Source of the DNA: Chloroflexota bacterium
Lineage (GTDB): Bacteria; Chloroflexota; Dehalococcoidia; JACVQG01
Direction of reading: 5' to 3'
NCBI GenBank assembly: GCA_016210545.1
Contig: JACQTY010000261.1
Location: 1 to 33,517 of the forward strand
DNA: 33,517 bases
The notes under the pieces were generated by a model. That model saw only the letters and a program-made list of their open reading frames with translations, ran no database searches and was not told the DNA's origin. Shown piece after piece: positions 1 through 9,812 of this stretch. The position numbers were made by a program, and so were the translations under genes. Numbering within the stretch: position 1 is the first letter of the stretch; the number at the start of each line of letters is the position of its first letter.

Positions 1-280
1 CAAGATCCGCCGCCCATTCAATCTAACGTAACGGAACGATTCTTCACCTGGCTGGTGCAGCACCGTGGTCCGCGCGCACCTTGCGGCAAATAGGCGGCCA
101 ACCCACCTCTCCCTTTGGAAAAGAGCCTGCCCTGAGCTTGCCGAAGGGGAGATTGAGAGGGATTTGATGGCGGATTCAGGTCGCTCGATTTCTGGCGGCT
201 GTCCGCGAAGAGCAAAAAGAGTGGGAGGGGTGGCAATGGCCGACACTTCGGGGCCACGCGAAGAATGAGAAACGGCCGCC

Positions 281-410
281 CGTCTTTGCGAGCCGAAGCC
301 CTGCGTCCCAATCGATCGGGACGCAGGGGCAGCGAAGCAATCCGTGTCCCTTTTCTGCCGACAGGGTCCCGACGGCTCGGCTTCGTCATTGCGCTCCGTC
401 GCAAAGATGG
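281..410. repeat. REP/MITE-like intergenic element
   Basis: Near-inverted ends CGTCTTTGCGAG... and ...GTCGCAAAGATGG, with an internal palindrome GCGTCCCAATCGATCGGGACGC. Same style as the elements at 6947-7017 and 23694-23815. Confidence 0.55.
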
Positions 411-457
411 GGTGACTGTGTTTTCCGGGGATGGGGAAAAGCTCTCCAAACAAAAAA

Positions 458-483
458 GGCGGCCCCGGTTCACCGGGGCCGCC
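458..483 (-). terminator. Rho-independent terminator of the liv-like operon
   Basis: Perfect 12-bp stem GGCGGCCCCGGT/ACCGGGGCCGCC with a 2-nt loop, followed on the minus strand by a T6 run (complement of 452-457), just past the stop of the 502-1773 gene. Confidence 0.9.
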
Positions 484-501
484 TTCCTCCTCGGTATTGG
501 G

Positions 502-1773
502 CTACTTAAAGATCACCTTGCCTGCGGCATCATACTGCGCCGGAGACTGGATCCAGTCAGTCTGGGCCTTCCACTGCTTCGCCTTGAAGTCCAGCTTGAA
601 GAACCGGAGAGACGATTGGCCCTGCCGCTGCGTGGGGCCGAATGTCAGAGGAGCGGTTAAGCCTTTCGTGTCATAGTTCTTGAAGGTTTCCAGGGCATCC
701 TTGACTGCCTGGCCATCCACCTTCGCATAGCCTACCTTGGTGACAGCGCGCGTCAGGGCCTCTATGACAACCAGGTCGGCGCGCGTTATCAGGCCTGTGG
801 TGCCGTCGAAATACGGCTTCTTTGTTGCCGCTTCCGGCGCAATGTACTTGCCCAAAGTGTCAAACAGGGCGTTCACACCAGCGACATTGGTCTCCTCGCC
901 GAACACGGTGTCGCTGATGCCGAGAGTGCCGTCACCCACCTCTTCCCAGTTGCCTACAGCGGCGTTGACGTTCTGGAAGCCGTTTATCCAGGTGACCTTG
1001 TCCAGCATGCCCAGCTTCTTGGCATCCCGGAGTACGCTGGTGGCAGATATGTTGTTGCCGAACTGGAGTACAACGAAGTCCACCTTGGCATCCCGAATGC
1101 GCAGCAGGTTGGGCGTGGTGTCCAGCGGTATCAACGGGATGAACTCCCAGGGGCCCAGATCTACTCCAAGTTGCTTGGCATACGCTTCGCTGGCGTCCTT
1201 ATGCCCGCGGCCGATCGGAGCGTCCCAGGCTATCTGGGCGATTCGGGGCTTGCGCGATGTGTCCTTCCAGTTTTCTTTGACATACTTGATGATACTGGCA
1301 AACATCTGCGTGTAGGTAGGGTCCAGGGTATAGTGCCACTGGGTGGGATCGACCAACTTGTCTGTGGTCGAGTTCCCCACCAGGGGAATCTTGTCCCGGG
1401 TGGAGAGAGGCTGGATCGCCTCGGCAGCCAGCGTGGTTATGGGATGGACGACCACAGCTCCGCCGTCTTTGAATTTCTTATAGGCAGCCACGGCCCGGTC
1501 GACGTTGAAGGCGTAGTCCTCCCACGCCACATCCACTCGTACCCCGTTGATCCCGCCGCGGTCGTTCAATTCCCGGTAGTTCGATAGCCACGTGGCCAGG
1601 GTGTTCTTGCCCAGTGAAACGCTGACCGGCCCTGTCAGGTCGATCAGGTAACCAACCTTGAGTACCTTCTCTTTGGCCGGCGCTTGAGGGGCGCAGGCGC
1701 CCAGAATGGGTGTTGCCAGTAGTGCGACCACCAGGACGCAGATTGCCAGGACAATGTAACGTCTATGTTTCAA
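502..1773 (-). CDS. ABC transporter substrate-binding lipoprotein, branched-chain amino acid (Liv) type
   Basis: 423 aa. Signal/lipobox-like N-terminus (LLATPILGAC), type I periplasmic-binding-protein pattern (KVGYLIDLTGPVS...), adjacent to LivM/LivH-like permeases. Confidence 0.9.
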   Translation of the reverse strand: MKHRRYIVLAICVLVVALLATPILGACAPQAPAKEKVLKVGYLIDLTGPVSVSLGKNTLATWLSNYRELNDRGGINGVRVDVAWEDYAFNVDRAVAAYKKFKDGGAVVVHPITTLAAEAIQPLSTRDKIPLVGNSTTDKLVDPTQWHYTLDPTYTQMFASIIKYVKENWKDTSRKPRIAQIAWDAPIGRGHKDASEAYAKQLGVDLGPWEFIPLIPLDTTPNLLRIRDAKVDFVVLQFGNNISATSVLRDAKKLGMLDKVTWINGFQNVNAAVGNWEEVGDGTLGISDTVFGEETNVAGVNALFDTLGKYIAPEAATKKPYFDGTTGLITRADLVVIEALTRAVTKVGYAKVDGQAVKDALETFKNYDTKGLTAPLTFGPTQRQGQSSLRFFKLDFKAKQWKAQTDWIQSPAQYDAAGKVIFK

Positions 1774-1883
1774 CTTTTCTCCTCGTTATTTTCTGGATTC
1801 TGACGGGAAAAGCCTTTTCACATGCGCGTTGAACTTCCCCCTTTCTAGACTTGCGGCAGACCAGGAAAATGCAGCCGGTCAGA

Positions 1884-2948
1884 CTAACGAGAGAATGGCC
1901 ACAGCCGGTAGGATGCCTTGAATATCTCCCAGCGGTGGGAAAGACCTCGCGGCTCAGCAATAAGGAAAACGATCACCGCCAGCCCGAAGAGTATGCCGCC
2001 GAAGGTGGCCGGGGCGAAGCGTTCCAGGGCGGGGAACTGTGTAGCCACAATGGGCGTCATCGCTGAGACGATCTCCTGTAAAACACGGAGGAAAAGAGTT
2101 CCCAGGACTGCGCCCAGGATGCTGCCCGTGCCGCCGATGATGACCATACCCAGCAGCCACACGGCGCCCAGGGGTACCGAGACCAGGTTGCTGAAATGCT
2201 CCGGGCTAATACGTCCCAGGAAAGGCCCCCACAGCGCCCCGGCGATGCCGGCGTAAAACGCGGACATGGCAAAGGCCAGCATTTTGTAGGAGAACAGGTT
2301 TATCCCCATCACCTCAGCGGCGAGGTCGTTGTCCCTTATGGCCACAAAGGCCCGCCCTGCCCGGGTCCGCCCGATGTTCTTGGCCAGGAAGGTCATGAGA
2401 ATGACTACCGGGATGACAAAGTAGTAGTACTTGATGTCGGAGTCGAAGGTAAATCCACCTATGCTGGCCCAGGGAGCCACCATCCCATCGGCCCCGCCGG
2501 TAAGCTTGGGCAGGTGGACGATCGTCCAGATGATTATGAAGTGGGCGCCAATTGTGACCATCACCAGGTAGAATCCCTTTATTCGCAACGAGGGGACGGC
2601 GAATATCAGGCCGACCAGCGCCGATACAAACCCCGCCGCGGGGACGGCCAGCAGAAAAGGCATGTTGTAGCGTGTCATAAGAATGGCCGAGGTGTACGCC
2701 CCCACGCCTATGAACCCGGCCTGGCCCAGGGAGAACTGACCGCAGTAGCCGGTGACAATGGCCAGGCCCAGTACCGCGATCAATGTCACGCCAGTGGCGA
2801 TGGTCGTGCTAACTATGTAGCCGGAGGCATACAAAGGCAAAGTCAGGACGCCGACCATGACTGCAATGAACAGCCCCCACTGCAGCCGGGTGCGTACGAT
2901 GGCCATGTCCTGGGCGTAGGTCTCGTTAAATGTGCCGCAGGGCAGCAT
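1884..2948 (-). CDS. livM: Branched-chain amino acid-type ABC transporter permease (LivM-like)
   Basis: 354 aa polytopic protein with typical LivM segments (VTGYCGQFSLGQAGFIGVGAYTSAIL; GTGSILGAVLGTLFLRVLQE). Confidence 0.9.
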   Translation of the reverse strand: MLPCGTFNETYAQDMAIVRTRLQWGLFIAVMVGVLTLPLYASGYIVSTTIATGVTLIAVLGLAIVTGYCGQFSLGQAGFIGVGAYTSAILMTRYNMPFLLAVPAAGFVSALVGLIFAVPSLRIKGFYLVMVTIGAHFIIIWTIVHLPKLTGGADGMVAPWASIGGFTFDSDIKYYYFVIPVVILMTFLAKNIGRTRAGRAFVAIRDNDLAAEVMGINLFSYKMLAFAMSAFYAGIAGALWGPFLGRISPEHFSNLVSVPLGAVWLLGMVIIGGTGSILGAVLGTLFLRVLQEIVSAMTPIVATQFPALERFAPATFGGILFGLAVIVFLIAEPRGLSHRWEIFKASYRLWPFSR

Positions 2949-2949
2949 G

Positions 2950-3834
2950 CTAAATCCTTTCTATCCTGACCTGGCCAAACAGACCATACGGTTTGACCAG
3001 CAGGATGATCACCATGAGAACAAAGGGTACGACTTCCTCTACGCCGCCGCCCACCATGGGGTCCAGATAACCTCCAGCCACCTTCTCCACAATACCTATG
3101 ATCAGGCCGCCAACAATGGCGCCAGGGATGGACTCCAGCCCTCCCAACAGTACGACGGGTAGCGCCTTAAGCCCCACGGTGCCCAGACTGATTGTAACCC
3201 CTGCGCTCGTGGCCAGAAGTATCCCTCCCGCAGTCGCTATGACAGCGCCGATGACCCAGGACAATGAAAAGGCTGTTTTTATGCTGATGCCGGTACTCTG
3301 GGCCGCCTGGTGGTCCTCAGCAACAGCCCTCATGGCCAGGCCCAGCCGGTGGTACTTGAAGAAGAAGTAGAAGGCGACGATGAGGCCCGCCGCGATGAAG
3401 AAACTCCAGGTATACTCCTGGGAGAGCACCAGGGGGCCAAGGCGAATGGGATCCGTCGGGATGAACTCCGGATAGCGCCGGCCGAACGTGCCCCACACCA
3501 GGGTTACCAGTCCTTCCAGCAGACCGATCATGGCCAGCGTCACCATGAAGGCCGCCAGGAAGGACTGACCGATCAACGGACGCAGGGCAAACCGCTCGAT
3601 CAGATACCCGGCAGCTATCGCCAGCAAGAAAGTGATAATCAAAGCGATCCACAACGGCCAGGCCAGTTGCACCAGGAAGGCAAACAGGATATAGGCCCCG
3701 AGCATCAGAATGGCCCCCTGGGCAATATTGAAGATGCCCGTCGACTTGAAGATGAGTACCACACCGATCGCCACCAGCGAGTATATGGCCCCGACCATTA
3801 TCCCCGACAAGATAAGCTGCAGGAATGTTGTCAT
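2950..3834 (-). CDS. livH: Branched-chain amino acid-type ABC transporter permease (LivH-like)
   Basis: 294 aa polytopic protein with LivH-like segments (LILSGIMVGAIYSLVAIGVVLIFKSTGIFNIAQGAILMLGAY; LPVVLLGGLESIPGAIVGGLIIGIVE). Confidence 0.9.
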   Translation of the reverse strand: MTTFLQLILSGIMVGAIYSLVAIGVVLIFKSTGIFNIAQGAILMLGAYILFAFLVQLAWPLWIALIITFLLAIAAGYLIERFALRPLIGQSFLAAFMVTLAMIGLLEGLVTLVWGTFGRRYPEFIPTDPIRLGPLVLSQEYTWSFFIAAGLIVAFYFFFKYHRLGLAMRAVAEDHQAAQSTGISIKTAFSLSWVIGAVIATAGGILLATSAGVTISLGTVGLKALPVVLLGGLESIPGAIVGGLIIGIVEKVAGGYLDPMVGGGVEEVVPFVLMVIILLVKPYGLFGQVRIERI

Positions 3835-5744
3835 TTCACTTCTCCGTGGTCCAAGGCATTGATCTTCAATTGGGTCTTGATCACACCCGTGCGGCCATCC
3901 CGGTAGACAACGGGAGCTTCCACCGTAAACTCGCTTCCGTCTTGCTTGTACATAGCGTTTATCAGGTCCTGGTAGCGCTTCTCTATGTTTCCCCGCCTCA
4001 GCTTCCTGGTGCGGGTAAGCTCGGCTTCGTCAGGGTCGAACTCCTTGTGGAGGAGGACAAACTTCCGCACCTTGGCTGTGTCAGGCAGGGTCTTGTTGAC
4101 CCTCTCTATGTCCTGGCGGATGAGGTCCACTACCGGAGGCCTCTGCGACAGGTCTACGAATGTGGTGTAGGCGATGCGGCGCTTCTCCGCCCACTTCCCC
4201 ACGTTCTCAAAGTCGATGTTCACGATGGCCGTAACGTACGCTTTGTCCTTGCCGCCCAGCACCATGACATCCTTGACGTAAGGGCTGAACTTCAGCCGCC
4301 CCTCGATATATTGGGGGGAGAACTTGGTCCCGCCAGCCAGTTCCAGGAGGTCAACCACCCGGTCCCAGTAGATGAAGTGCCCATCTTTGTCCATATAGCC
4401 TGCGTCGCCCGAATGGAACCAACCGTCCCGGAAAGCCTTCTGACTGGCTTCCGGGCTCTTGTAATAGCCCACAGCCACGCCGCCGCTCTTCACCAGGAGC
4501 TCGCCAGCCTCGGTGAATTTGACCTCCACCTGGGGACATATCTGTCCAACGCTCTCGAACCGGATGTCGTTGTCCCGGTGCATGGAGACGTTGCCGACTT
4601 CGGTAATGCCAAAGATCTGCTTGAGGTTTACGCCCACCGCCCTCAGATATTGGAAAGCATCGGGGCTCAGCGTCGAACCGGCGGTGATGGCATGTTTCGT
4701 CTTAAGCAGACCAACCTTGTCCCGCAAAGGACGGAACACCAGCCCGTCAGCCACACGATTGGCCACCCGCCAGAAGAGGGGAGGTTTCTTCTTCTCGTAG
4801 CAGTAGCTGGAGTACTTGTAGCCCACAGGCAAGGCCAGACCGTAGAAGAAACGGTTGAACGGGGTGGAGTCAGCAAGGCGCGCCTGAATGGTGGAGATAA
4901 CGCTCTCCCACAGCTTGGAGCCGTACATCAGGATTCTGGGGCCAATCTCTCGGATGTTCTCCTGAACGGTCTCCGGCTCTTCCAGGAAGTTCGCCCGGAG
5001 GGCGAACATTAGGCCGCCGGTTATGCCGAAAAACTGTTCGGTAATCCAGGCAGGCGACATATAAGAGACATATTCGTCGTCCTCGTGGAGAGGGTAGACC
5101 GCTGCCCATATGGTCATGGAAGTAATCAGGTTGCGATGCAGGAGCATAACGCCCTTGGGCAGGCCGCTGGTGCCTGACGTGTAACTCAGAATAGCCAGAT
5201 CATCGCCCTTGCCCTGGTTGACGCTATTTGCAAAGAAGTCAGGATGTTCCGCCTCGTATTTGCGCCCCAACTCCTGCACCTGCTGGAAACTCATCAGGTA
5301 GGGTTCGTCGTAACCCCCCAGGCCAGAGCGGTCCCAGTAGATGACCCTTTTTAACCTGGGAAGCTCGTTTTTCACCTGTATGATCTTGTCCACCTGCTCC
5401 TGGTCTTCGGCGACGATAAAACTGGCGTCCGAATGGTCTACGATGTACTTAAGCTCCGGAGGCGCAACATCAGTATAGATGCCAATGGACACTCCCCCAG
5501 CGCTGTGCGCAGCCACCTCGGCCCAGAACCACTGCGGATTGTTCTCGCCCAGGATGCAAAGTTTGTCTCCCCGTTGCAGGCCCAGGCTGACCAGCCCCAG
5601 CGAGAAATACTTGACATTCTCGTAGTAGTCCTTCCATGTGTACCTTTTCCAGACACCCAGGGTCTTCTTTCGCATGGCGATCTTCTTGTCGCCATAACGC
5701 TGGTAGTTCCGCGCCAGAAGCTTGGGAAGAGTATCTTCGGCCAT
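3831..5744 (-). CDS. AMP-dependent acyl-CoA synthetase/ligase (long-chain type)
   Basis: 637 aa with the AMP-binding motif YTSGTSGLPKGVML and the acyl-adenylate motif DGWFHSGDAGYMDKDGHFIYWDR. Overlaps livH by 4 nt. Confidence 0.92.
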   Translation of the reverse strand: MAEDTLPKLLARNYQRYGDKKIAMRKKTLGVWKRYTWKDYYENVKYFSLGLVSLGLQRGDKLCILGENNPQWFWAEVAAHSAGGVSIGIYTDVAPPELKYIVDHSDASFIVAEDQEQVDKIIQVKNELPRLKRVIYWDRSGLGGYDEPYLMSFQQVQELGRKYEAEHPDFFANSVNQGKGDDLAILSYTSGTSGLPKGVMLLHRNLITSMTIWAAVYPLHEDDEYVSYMSPAWITEQFFGITGGLMFALRANFLEEPETVQENIREIGPRILMYGSKLWESVISTIQARLADSTPFNRFFYGLALPVGYKYSSYCYEKKKPPLFWRVANRVADGLVFRPLRDKVGLLKTKHAITAGSTLSPDAFQYLRAVGVNLKQIFGITEVGNVSMHRDNDIRFESVGQICPQVEVKFTEAGELLVKSGGVAVGYYKSPEASQKAFRDGWFHSGDAGYMDKDGHFIYWDRVVDLLELAGGTKFSPQYIEGRLKFSPYVKDVMVLGGKDKAYVTAIVNIDFENVGKWAEKRRIAYTTFVDLSQRPPVVDLIRQDIERVNKTLPDTAKVRKFVLLHKEFDPDEAELTRTRKLRRGNIEKRYQDLINAMYKQDGSEFTVEAPVVYRDGRTGVIKTQLKINALDHGEVK

Positions 5745-5753
5745 GTTTCCCCC

Positions 5754-6566
5754 TCAGACCTTTGTCCCCGTTTGGGCTGGCTCTTCTTCACCCAGATATG
5801 CCTTAATAACCCGGGGATTGGACTTGACCTCTTTAGAAGAGCCATCGGCAATCTTCTCGCCGAAATCCAGCACCACCACCTTGTCCGCGATATCCATCAC
5901 CACTCCCATATCGTGTTCGATGAGGACCACGGGGATCCCCTTCTCCTCGTATATGTCCAGGATAAAGCGGGCCATGTCCTCTTTCTCTTCCGTGTTCATG
6001 CCGGCCATGGGCTCATCCAGAAGCAGCAGTTTAGGTTCCAGCGCCAGCGCCCGGCCCAGTTCCACCAGCTTGCGTTTGCCGTATGGCAGGGCCCCCACCA
6101 CCTTCTTCCTGATCGCCTCCATCTCCAGGAAATCAATGATGTCTTCGACGACTCGCCTGTGCCGGATCTCCTCGTCATGGGCCTTGCCGAAGTAGAGCGC
6201 CCCCCACAGGAAGTTGTACTTCATGTGGATATGGCGGGCTGCCATAAGGTTATCCAGGGTGGTCATCCCCGTATAGAGCTCAATGTTCTGGAAGGTGCGG
6301 GCAAGTCCGAGTTGGGCCCGGCGATGGGAGGACAGGTTGGTGACCTCGAGCCCATTAAAAAAAATCCGCCCCTTCTGTGGACGGTAGAAGCCATTTATGC
6401 TGTTCAACAGGCTTGTCTTTCCCGCTCCATTGGGGCCGATAATGGCCACTATCTCCTTTTCTCCTACTTCCAGGCTGACACCCTTCAAAGCCTGTATCCC
6501 GCCAAAGCTCAGGAAAATGTTGTCCACCGCGAGTGTTGACTTCCTGGTCGTCTCTGGTTGCTGCAT
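5754..6566 (-). CDS. livG: Branched-chain amino acid-type ABC transporter ATP-binding protein (LivG-like)
   Basis: 270 aa with Walker A GPNGAGKTS, Walker B LLLLDEPMAGM and LivG-type C-terminus (VVVLDFGEKIADGSSKEVKSNPRVIKAYLGEE). Confidence 0.92.
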   Translation of the reverse strand: MQQPETTRKSTLAVDNIFLSFGGIQALKGVSLEVGEKEIVAIIGPNGAGKTSLLNSINGFYRPQKGRIFFNGLEVTNLSSHRRAQLGLARTFQNIELYTGMTTLDNLMAARHIHMKYNFLWGALYFGKAHDEEIRHRRVVEDIIDFLEMEAIRKKVVGALPYGKRKLVELGRALALEPKLLLLDEPMAGMNTEEKEDMARFILDIYEEKGIPVVLIEHDMGVVMDIADKVVVLDFGEKIADGSSKEVKSNPRVIKAYLGEEEPAQTGTKV

Positions 6567-6946
6567 GTTCCCTACCTTACATCGAGGTTGGCCTATATTT
6601 TACCTGAGCCGTTCCGCACAGTCAAGGAAGCGGGAAGTTCCACTTTGGAATCATAATGCATCACGGGGCGATTCTCAAACCAGGCCGCATGTGACCTCAC
6701 CCCCGTTCTTCTTTTCCGAAATCGGAGAGGGGGCAGTGAAGCGGGAGACCTCTTGAGGACCTACAAAATCGAATCGCTGTCCCCGCAGGCCGTGCACTCG
6801 ACGATAGCGCCCTTCGCGAGGAAGCCGGGACGGCCTTTTCTCCGTTTGACAGCCGTAGGCGGTTTCCCTAAAATCGAAATCGGGTTTGGGCTATAATAAT
6901 ACAGACGCATTAGACTCAGATGCATTACCGCAGAAGAAATGCGCCC

Positions 6947-7017
6947 TGTCATTGCGAGGCCTCAGGCATAGCTCAGGGTGAACTCCGCGAAGTCCCGACT
7001 TGTCGGGATCGCGATGA
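6947..7017. repeat. REP/MITE-like intergenic element upstream of alaS
   Basis: Ends GTCATTGCGAG ... CGCGATGAC are near-inverted; internal hairpin GTCCCGACTTGTCGGGA; contains CTCAGGGTGAACTCCGCGAAG, whose reverse complement recurs at about 23770-23795. Confidence 0.6.
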
Positions 7018-7102
7018 CGAGTCATGCATCATTATTCAAGATGCTTGTATTAATAAAGATATACAAGGTCAGAGCCACGCAGGAAGGAAAGTTCATTTTC
7101 AT

Positions 7103-9772
7103 ATGACCACCGATGAGATCCGCCAGCTATATCTCCGTTTTTTCGAGGAGAAGGGACACCTCATACTCCCCAGTTCTTCCCTGGTCCCCCAGGGAGACCC
7201 GACACTGCTCCTGACCAGCGCCGGGATGGTCCAGTTCAAGCCGTATTTCCTGGGCGAGCCTATCCCTCCGGGCTATCGCTCTCGCATCACCACCTGCCAG
7301 AAGTGCTTCCGCACCACGGACATAGACTCGGTGGGAGACACCAAGCACCTCACTTTCTTTGAAATGCTGGGCAATTTCAGCATCGCCGACTACTTCAAGA
7401 AAGAGGCCATCGCCTGGGCCTGGGAGCTTGTCACCCAAAGGCTCAAGCTGCCGAAAGACCGCCTGTGGATCACTATCTACCTGGACGACGATGAGGCATT
7501 CCGGTACTGGCGTGAACAAGGAGTACCGGCAGACCGCATCAAGCGGTTCGGTGAAAAAGACAACTTCTGGGGGCCTGCCGGGGAGATGGGACCCTGCGGC
7601 CCCAGCAGTGAGATACACTATGACTACGGCGAAGGGGTAGGCTGCGGCCGCGCCGAATGCGCACCCAACTGCGATTGCGCACGCTACCTCGAAATATGGA
7701 ACCTGGTCTTTGTTCAGTTCAATCAGGACAGGAACGGGAAAAGGACCCCCCTGCCCAACCCCCACATCGATACCGGCATGGGGCTGGAGAGAATAGCCGC
7801 GGTGATGCAGGGCAAGGTTTCCGTATATGATACGGACGCCTTCACGCCGCTGCTGGACGCCGTATCCTGGCTGGCCGGGGTCGAAAGGGGCGAGGACGAC
7901 ATCAGGGGCCGGGCGTTGAGGGTGGTGGCCGAGCATGCCCGGTCAGTGACGTTCCTCATCGCCGACGGGGTTGTGCCCTCCAACGAGGGCCGCGGATACG
8001 TTCTGCGCCGCGTACTGCGCCGCGCCTCTGTCTTCGGCCGGCGGCTGGGGCTGGACAAGCCCTTCCTGACCGAGGTGTCGCAGCAGGTCATCGAGCAGAT
8101 GGGCCATGTCTACCCCGAACTGGTGAAGAACAGGGAATTCATCCTCAAGATCATAGAAACCGAGGAGGGGAAGTTCCAGGAGGTCATCGAGGCCGGGCTG
8201 AACTGGCTGGACAAGTCCATATCCAGGGCCCAGGAGCTTGGCAACAAGCAGATCCCCGGCGAGGAGGTCTTCACTCTATACGATACCTACGGTTTCCCGT
8301 CGGAGCTTACCGCTGAGATAGGCCGGGAGCGCGGCCTCTCGGTGGATATGGAGGGCTTTAAGGCCGAGGCCGAGAAACAGCGGGAGCGATCGCGGGCCGC
8401 CCACAAATTCGCTCTTTCGGAGGAGAGGGTCAGGCTTATAGAGAAGGCCGGTGATTCCCTGGCCCAATTCCCTCAGACCGAGTTCACGGGATACGAGGAG
8501 CTCTCCTGCCCGGCCCGAATACTGGGGCTGGTCCTGGATGGCAAAGCGGAGAACGCGGTCTCGGAGGGGCAGCAGGTGGAGGTGGTCCTGGACCGTACGC
8601 CCTTCTACGCCGAGATGGGTGGGCAGGTTGCCGACACCGGTGAGATCATAGGGGAAAAGGGCGTCGTTCAGGTAGAGGACACTCAATGGGGCCGGCCGGG
8701 CATCGTGGTACACCGCGGCAGGGTCACCAGCGGGGCCCTTGTAAGTGGGGAACCTGTTACCGCCCGCGTGGAAGAGGGCCGCCGTCTGGACATCGCCCGC
8801 AACCACACCGCCACGCATCTGCTCCACGCCGCCCTGCGCCGGGTACTGGGTAGCCACGCCCTCCAGCGAGGCTCCCTGGTTGCCCCCGACCGTTTGCGTT
8901 TCGACTACTCTCATTTGCTGACGCCCAGCCCGGAAGAGCTTGCCCAGGTGCAGACACTGGTCAACGGCTGGATAAGGCAGGACCTGCCGGTCAAGAGCGA
9001 GCTCAAGTCATACCGGGAGGCTGTGGCGCAGGGCGCCATTGCCCTGTTCGGCGAAAAATATGGGGAAAAGGTGCGGGCTGTCGCCATGGGAGACCCGCCC
9101 GTGAGCATCGAGCTGTGCGGCGGCACGCACCTTCACGGCGCCGCGGGGCAGATAGGCTTCTTTGTCATTGTCAGCGAAGGCAGCATCGGCTCCGGCCTCC
9201 GGCGCATCGAGGCCCTAACCGGCCGGGGAGCGGAAACCTATATTCAAGGAAGACTGGCTACGCTGAGTTCCCTGACCAAAGAGCTTCAGGCCACGCCGGA
9301 GAATGTGCAGGAGAAGCTGGCCGCGCTGCTGGAGGAGCTAAGCAAGGAGCGAAAGCGTGCCCAGTCGCTGGAGCGCGAGCTCTCGAAGAAAGACGCCCAG
9401 GGCCTGCTGGCCCAGGTGCAACAGGTAGATGGCGTCGCTGTGCTCGCCTCACGGGTATCCGTTTCCGGGCCGGAGGCATTGCGGGAGATGGGCGACCGCC
9501 TGCGGGACAGCTTGCAGAGCGCCATTGTCGTTCTGGGCGCGGTGTACAACGATAAGCCCAGCTTCCTGACGCTGGTCACGCCCGACCTGGTCAAGCGGGG
9601 CTTTCATGCCGCGGAGATCGTGAAGCAGGTGGCCAGAATTGCCGGTGGAGGTGGTGGGGGCCGCCCGGAAATGGCCCAGGCCGGCGGCAAGGACAAAGAG
9701 AGGCTGGACGAGGCCCTGGCCGCGGTCAAGGCGATTGTGCAGGAACGTAGTAGTCGCAAAGACAAGAAGTAG
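7103..9772 (+). CDS. alaS: Alanyl-tRNA synthetase
   Basis: Protein from MTTDEIRQLYLRFFEEKGHLILPSSSLVPQGDPTLLLTSAGMVQFKPYFLG through the HATATHLLHAALR-like editing motif (NHTATHLLHAALR) and C-terminal domain GGGGGGRPEMAQAGG. Start moved to 7103 because the upstream part of the ORF is repeat sequence. Confidence 0.96.
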   Translation: MTTDEIRQLYLRFFEEKGHLILPSSSLVPQGDPTLLLTSAGMVQFKPYFLGEPIPPGYRSRITTCQKCFRTTDIDSVGDTKHLTFFEMLGNFSIADYFKKEAIAWAWELVTQRLKLPKDRLWITIYLDDDEAFRYWREQGVPADRIKRFGEKDNFWGPAGEMGPCGPSSEIHYDYGEGVGCGRAECAPNCDCARYLEIWNLVFVQFNQDRNGKRTPLPNPHIDTGMGLERIAAVMQGKVSVYDTDAFTPLLDAVSWLAGVERGEDDIRGRALRVVAEHARSVTFLIADGVVPSNEGRGYVLRRVLRRASVFGRRLGLDKPFLTEVSQQVIEQMGHVYPELVKNREFILKIIETEEGKFQEVIEAGLNWLDKSISRAQELGNKQIPGEEVFTLYDTYGFPSELTAEIGRERGLSVDMEGFKAEAEKQRERSRAAHKFALSEERVRLIEKAGDSLAQFPQTEFTGYEELSCPARILGLVLDGKAENAVSEGQQVEVVLDRTPFYAEMGGQVADTGEIIGEKGVVQVEDTQWGRPGIVVHRGRVTSGALVSGEPVTARVEEGRRLDIARNHTATHLLHAALRRVLGSHALQRGSLVAPDRLRFDYSHLLTPSPEELAQVQTLVNGWIRQDLPVKSELKSYREAVAQGAIALFGEKYGEKVRAVAMGDPPVSIELCGGTHLHGAAGQIGFFVIVSEGSIGSGLRRIEALTGRGAETYIQGRLATLSSLTKELQATPENVQEKLAALLEELSKERKRAQSLERELSKKDAQGLLAQVQQVDGVAVLASRVSVSGPEALREMGDRLRDSLQSAIVVLGAVYNDKPSFLTLVTPDLVKRGFHAAEIVKQVARIAGGGGGGRPEMAQAGGKDKERLDEALAAVKAIVQERSSRKDKK

Positions 9773-9800
9773 AGGCGTCCCGATGCATCGGGACGCCTCT
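9771..9800. terminator. 30-bp perfect palindrome between convergent genes, probable bidirectional terminator
   Basis: AGAGGCGTCCCGATG|CATCGGGACGCCTCT overlaps the alaS stop codon and precedes the convergent gene end at 9813. No clear T tract on the plus strand. Confidence 0.6.
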
Positions 9801-9812
9801 GTCCGGGCGTTA

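Noticed and set aside
3825-5012. 395-aa plus-strand ORF
   Set aside because: Antisense to the strongly supported acyl-CoA ligase; translation lacks any family pattern and mirrors GC-rich codon structure.
5433-6539. 368-aa plus-strand ORF
   Set aside because: Antisense shadow of the acyl-CoA ligase and livG, no recognisable motifs.
6846-6897. TTGACA and TATAAT upstream of alaS as one promoter
   Set aside because: The two hexamers are 40 bp apart; the TATAAT alone may be a -10 element, but the pair is not a standard promoter.
6920-7102. N-terminal 61-residue extension of the alaS ORF
   Set aside because: Encoded by a REP-like element; normal AlaS begins at MTTDEIRQLYL (7103).
6900-7103. Possible T-box riboswitch upstream of alaS
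   Set aside because: No recognisable T-box sequence or antiterminator; the region is mostly an intergenic repeat.
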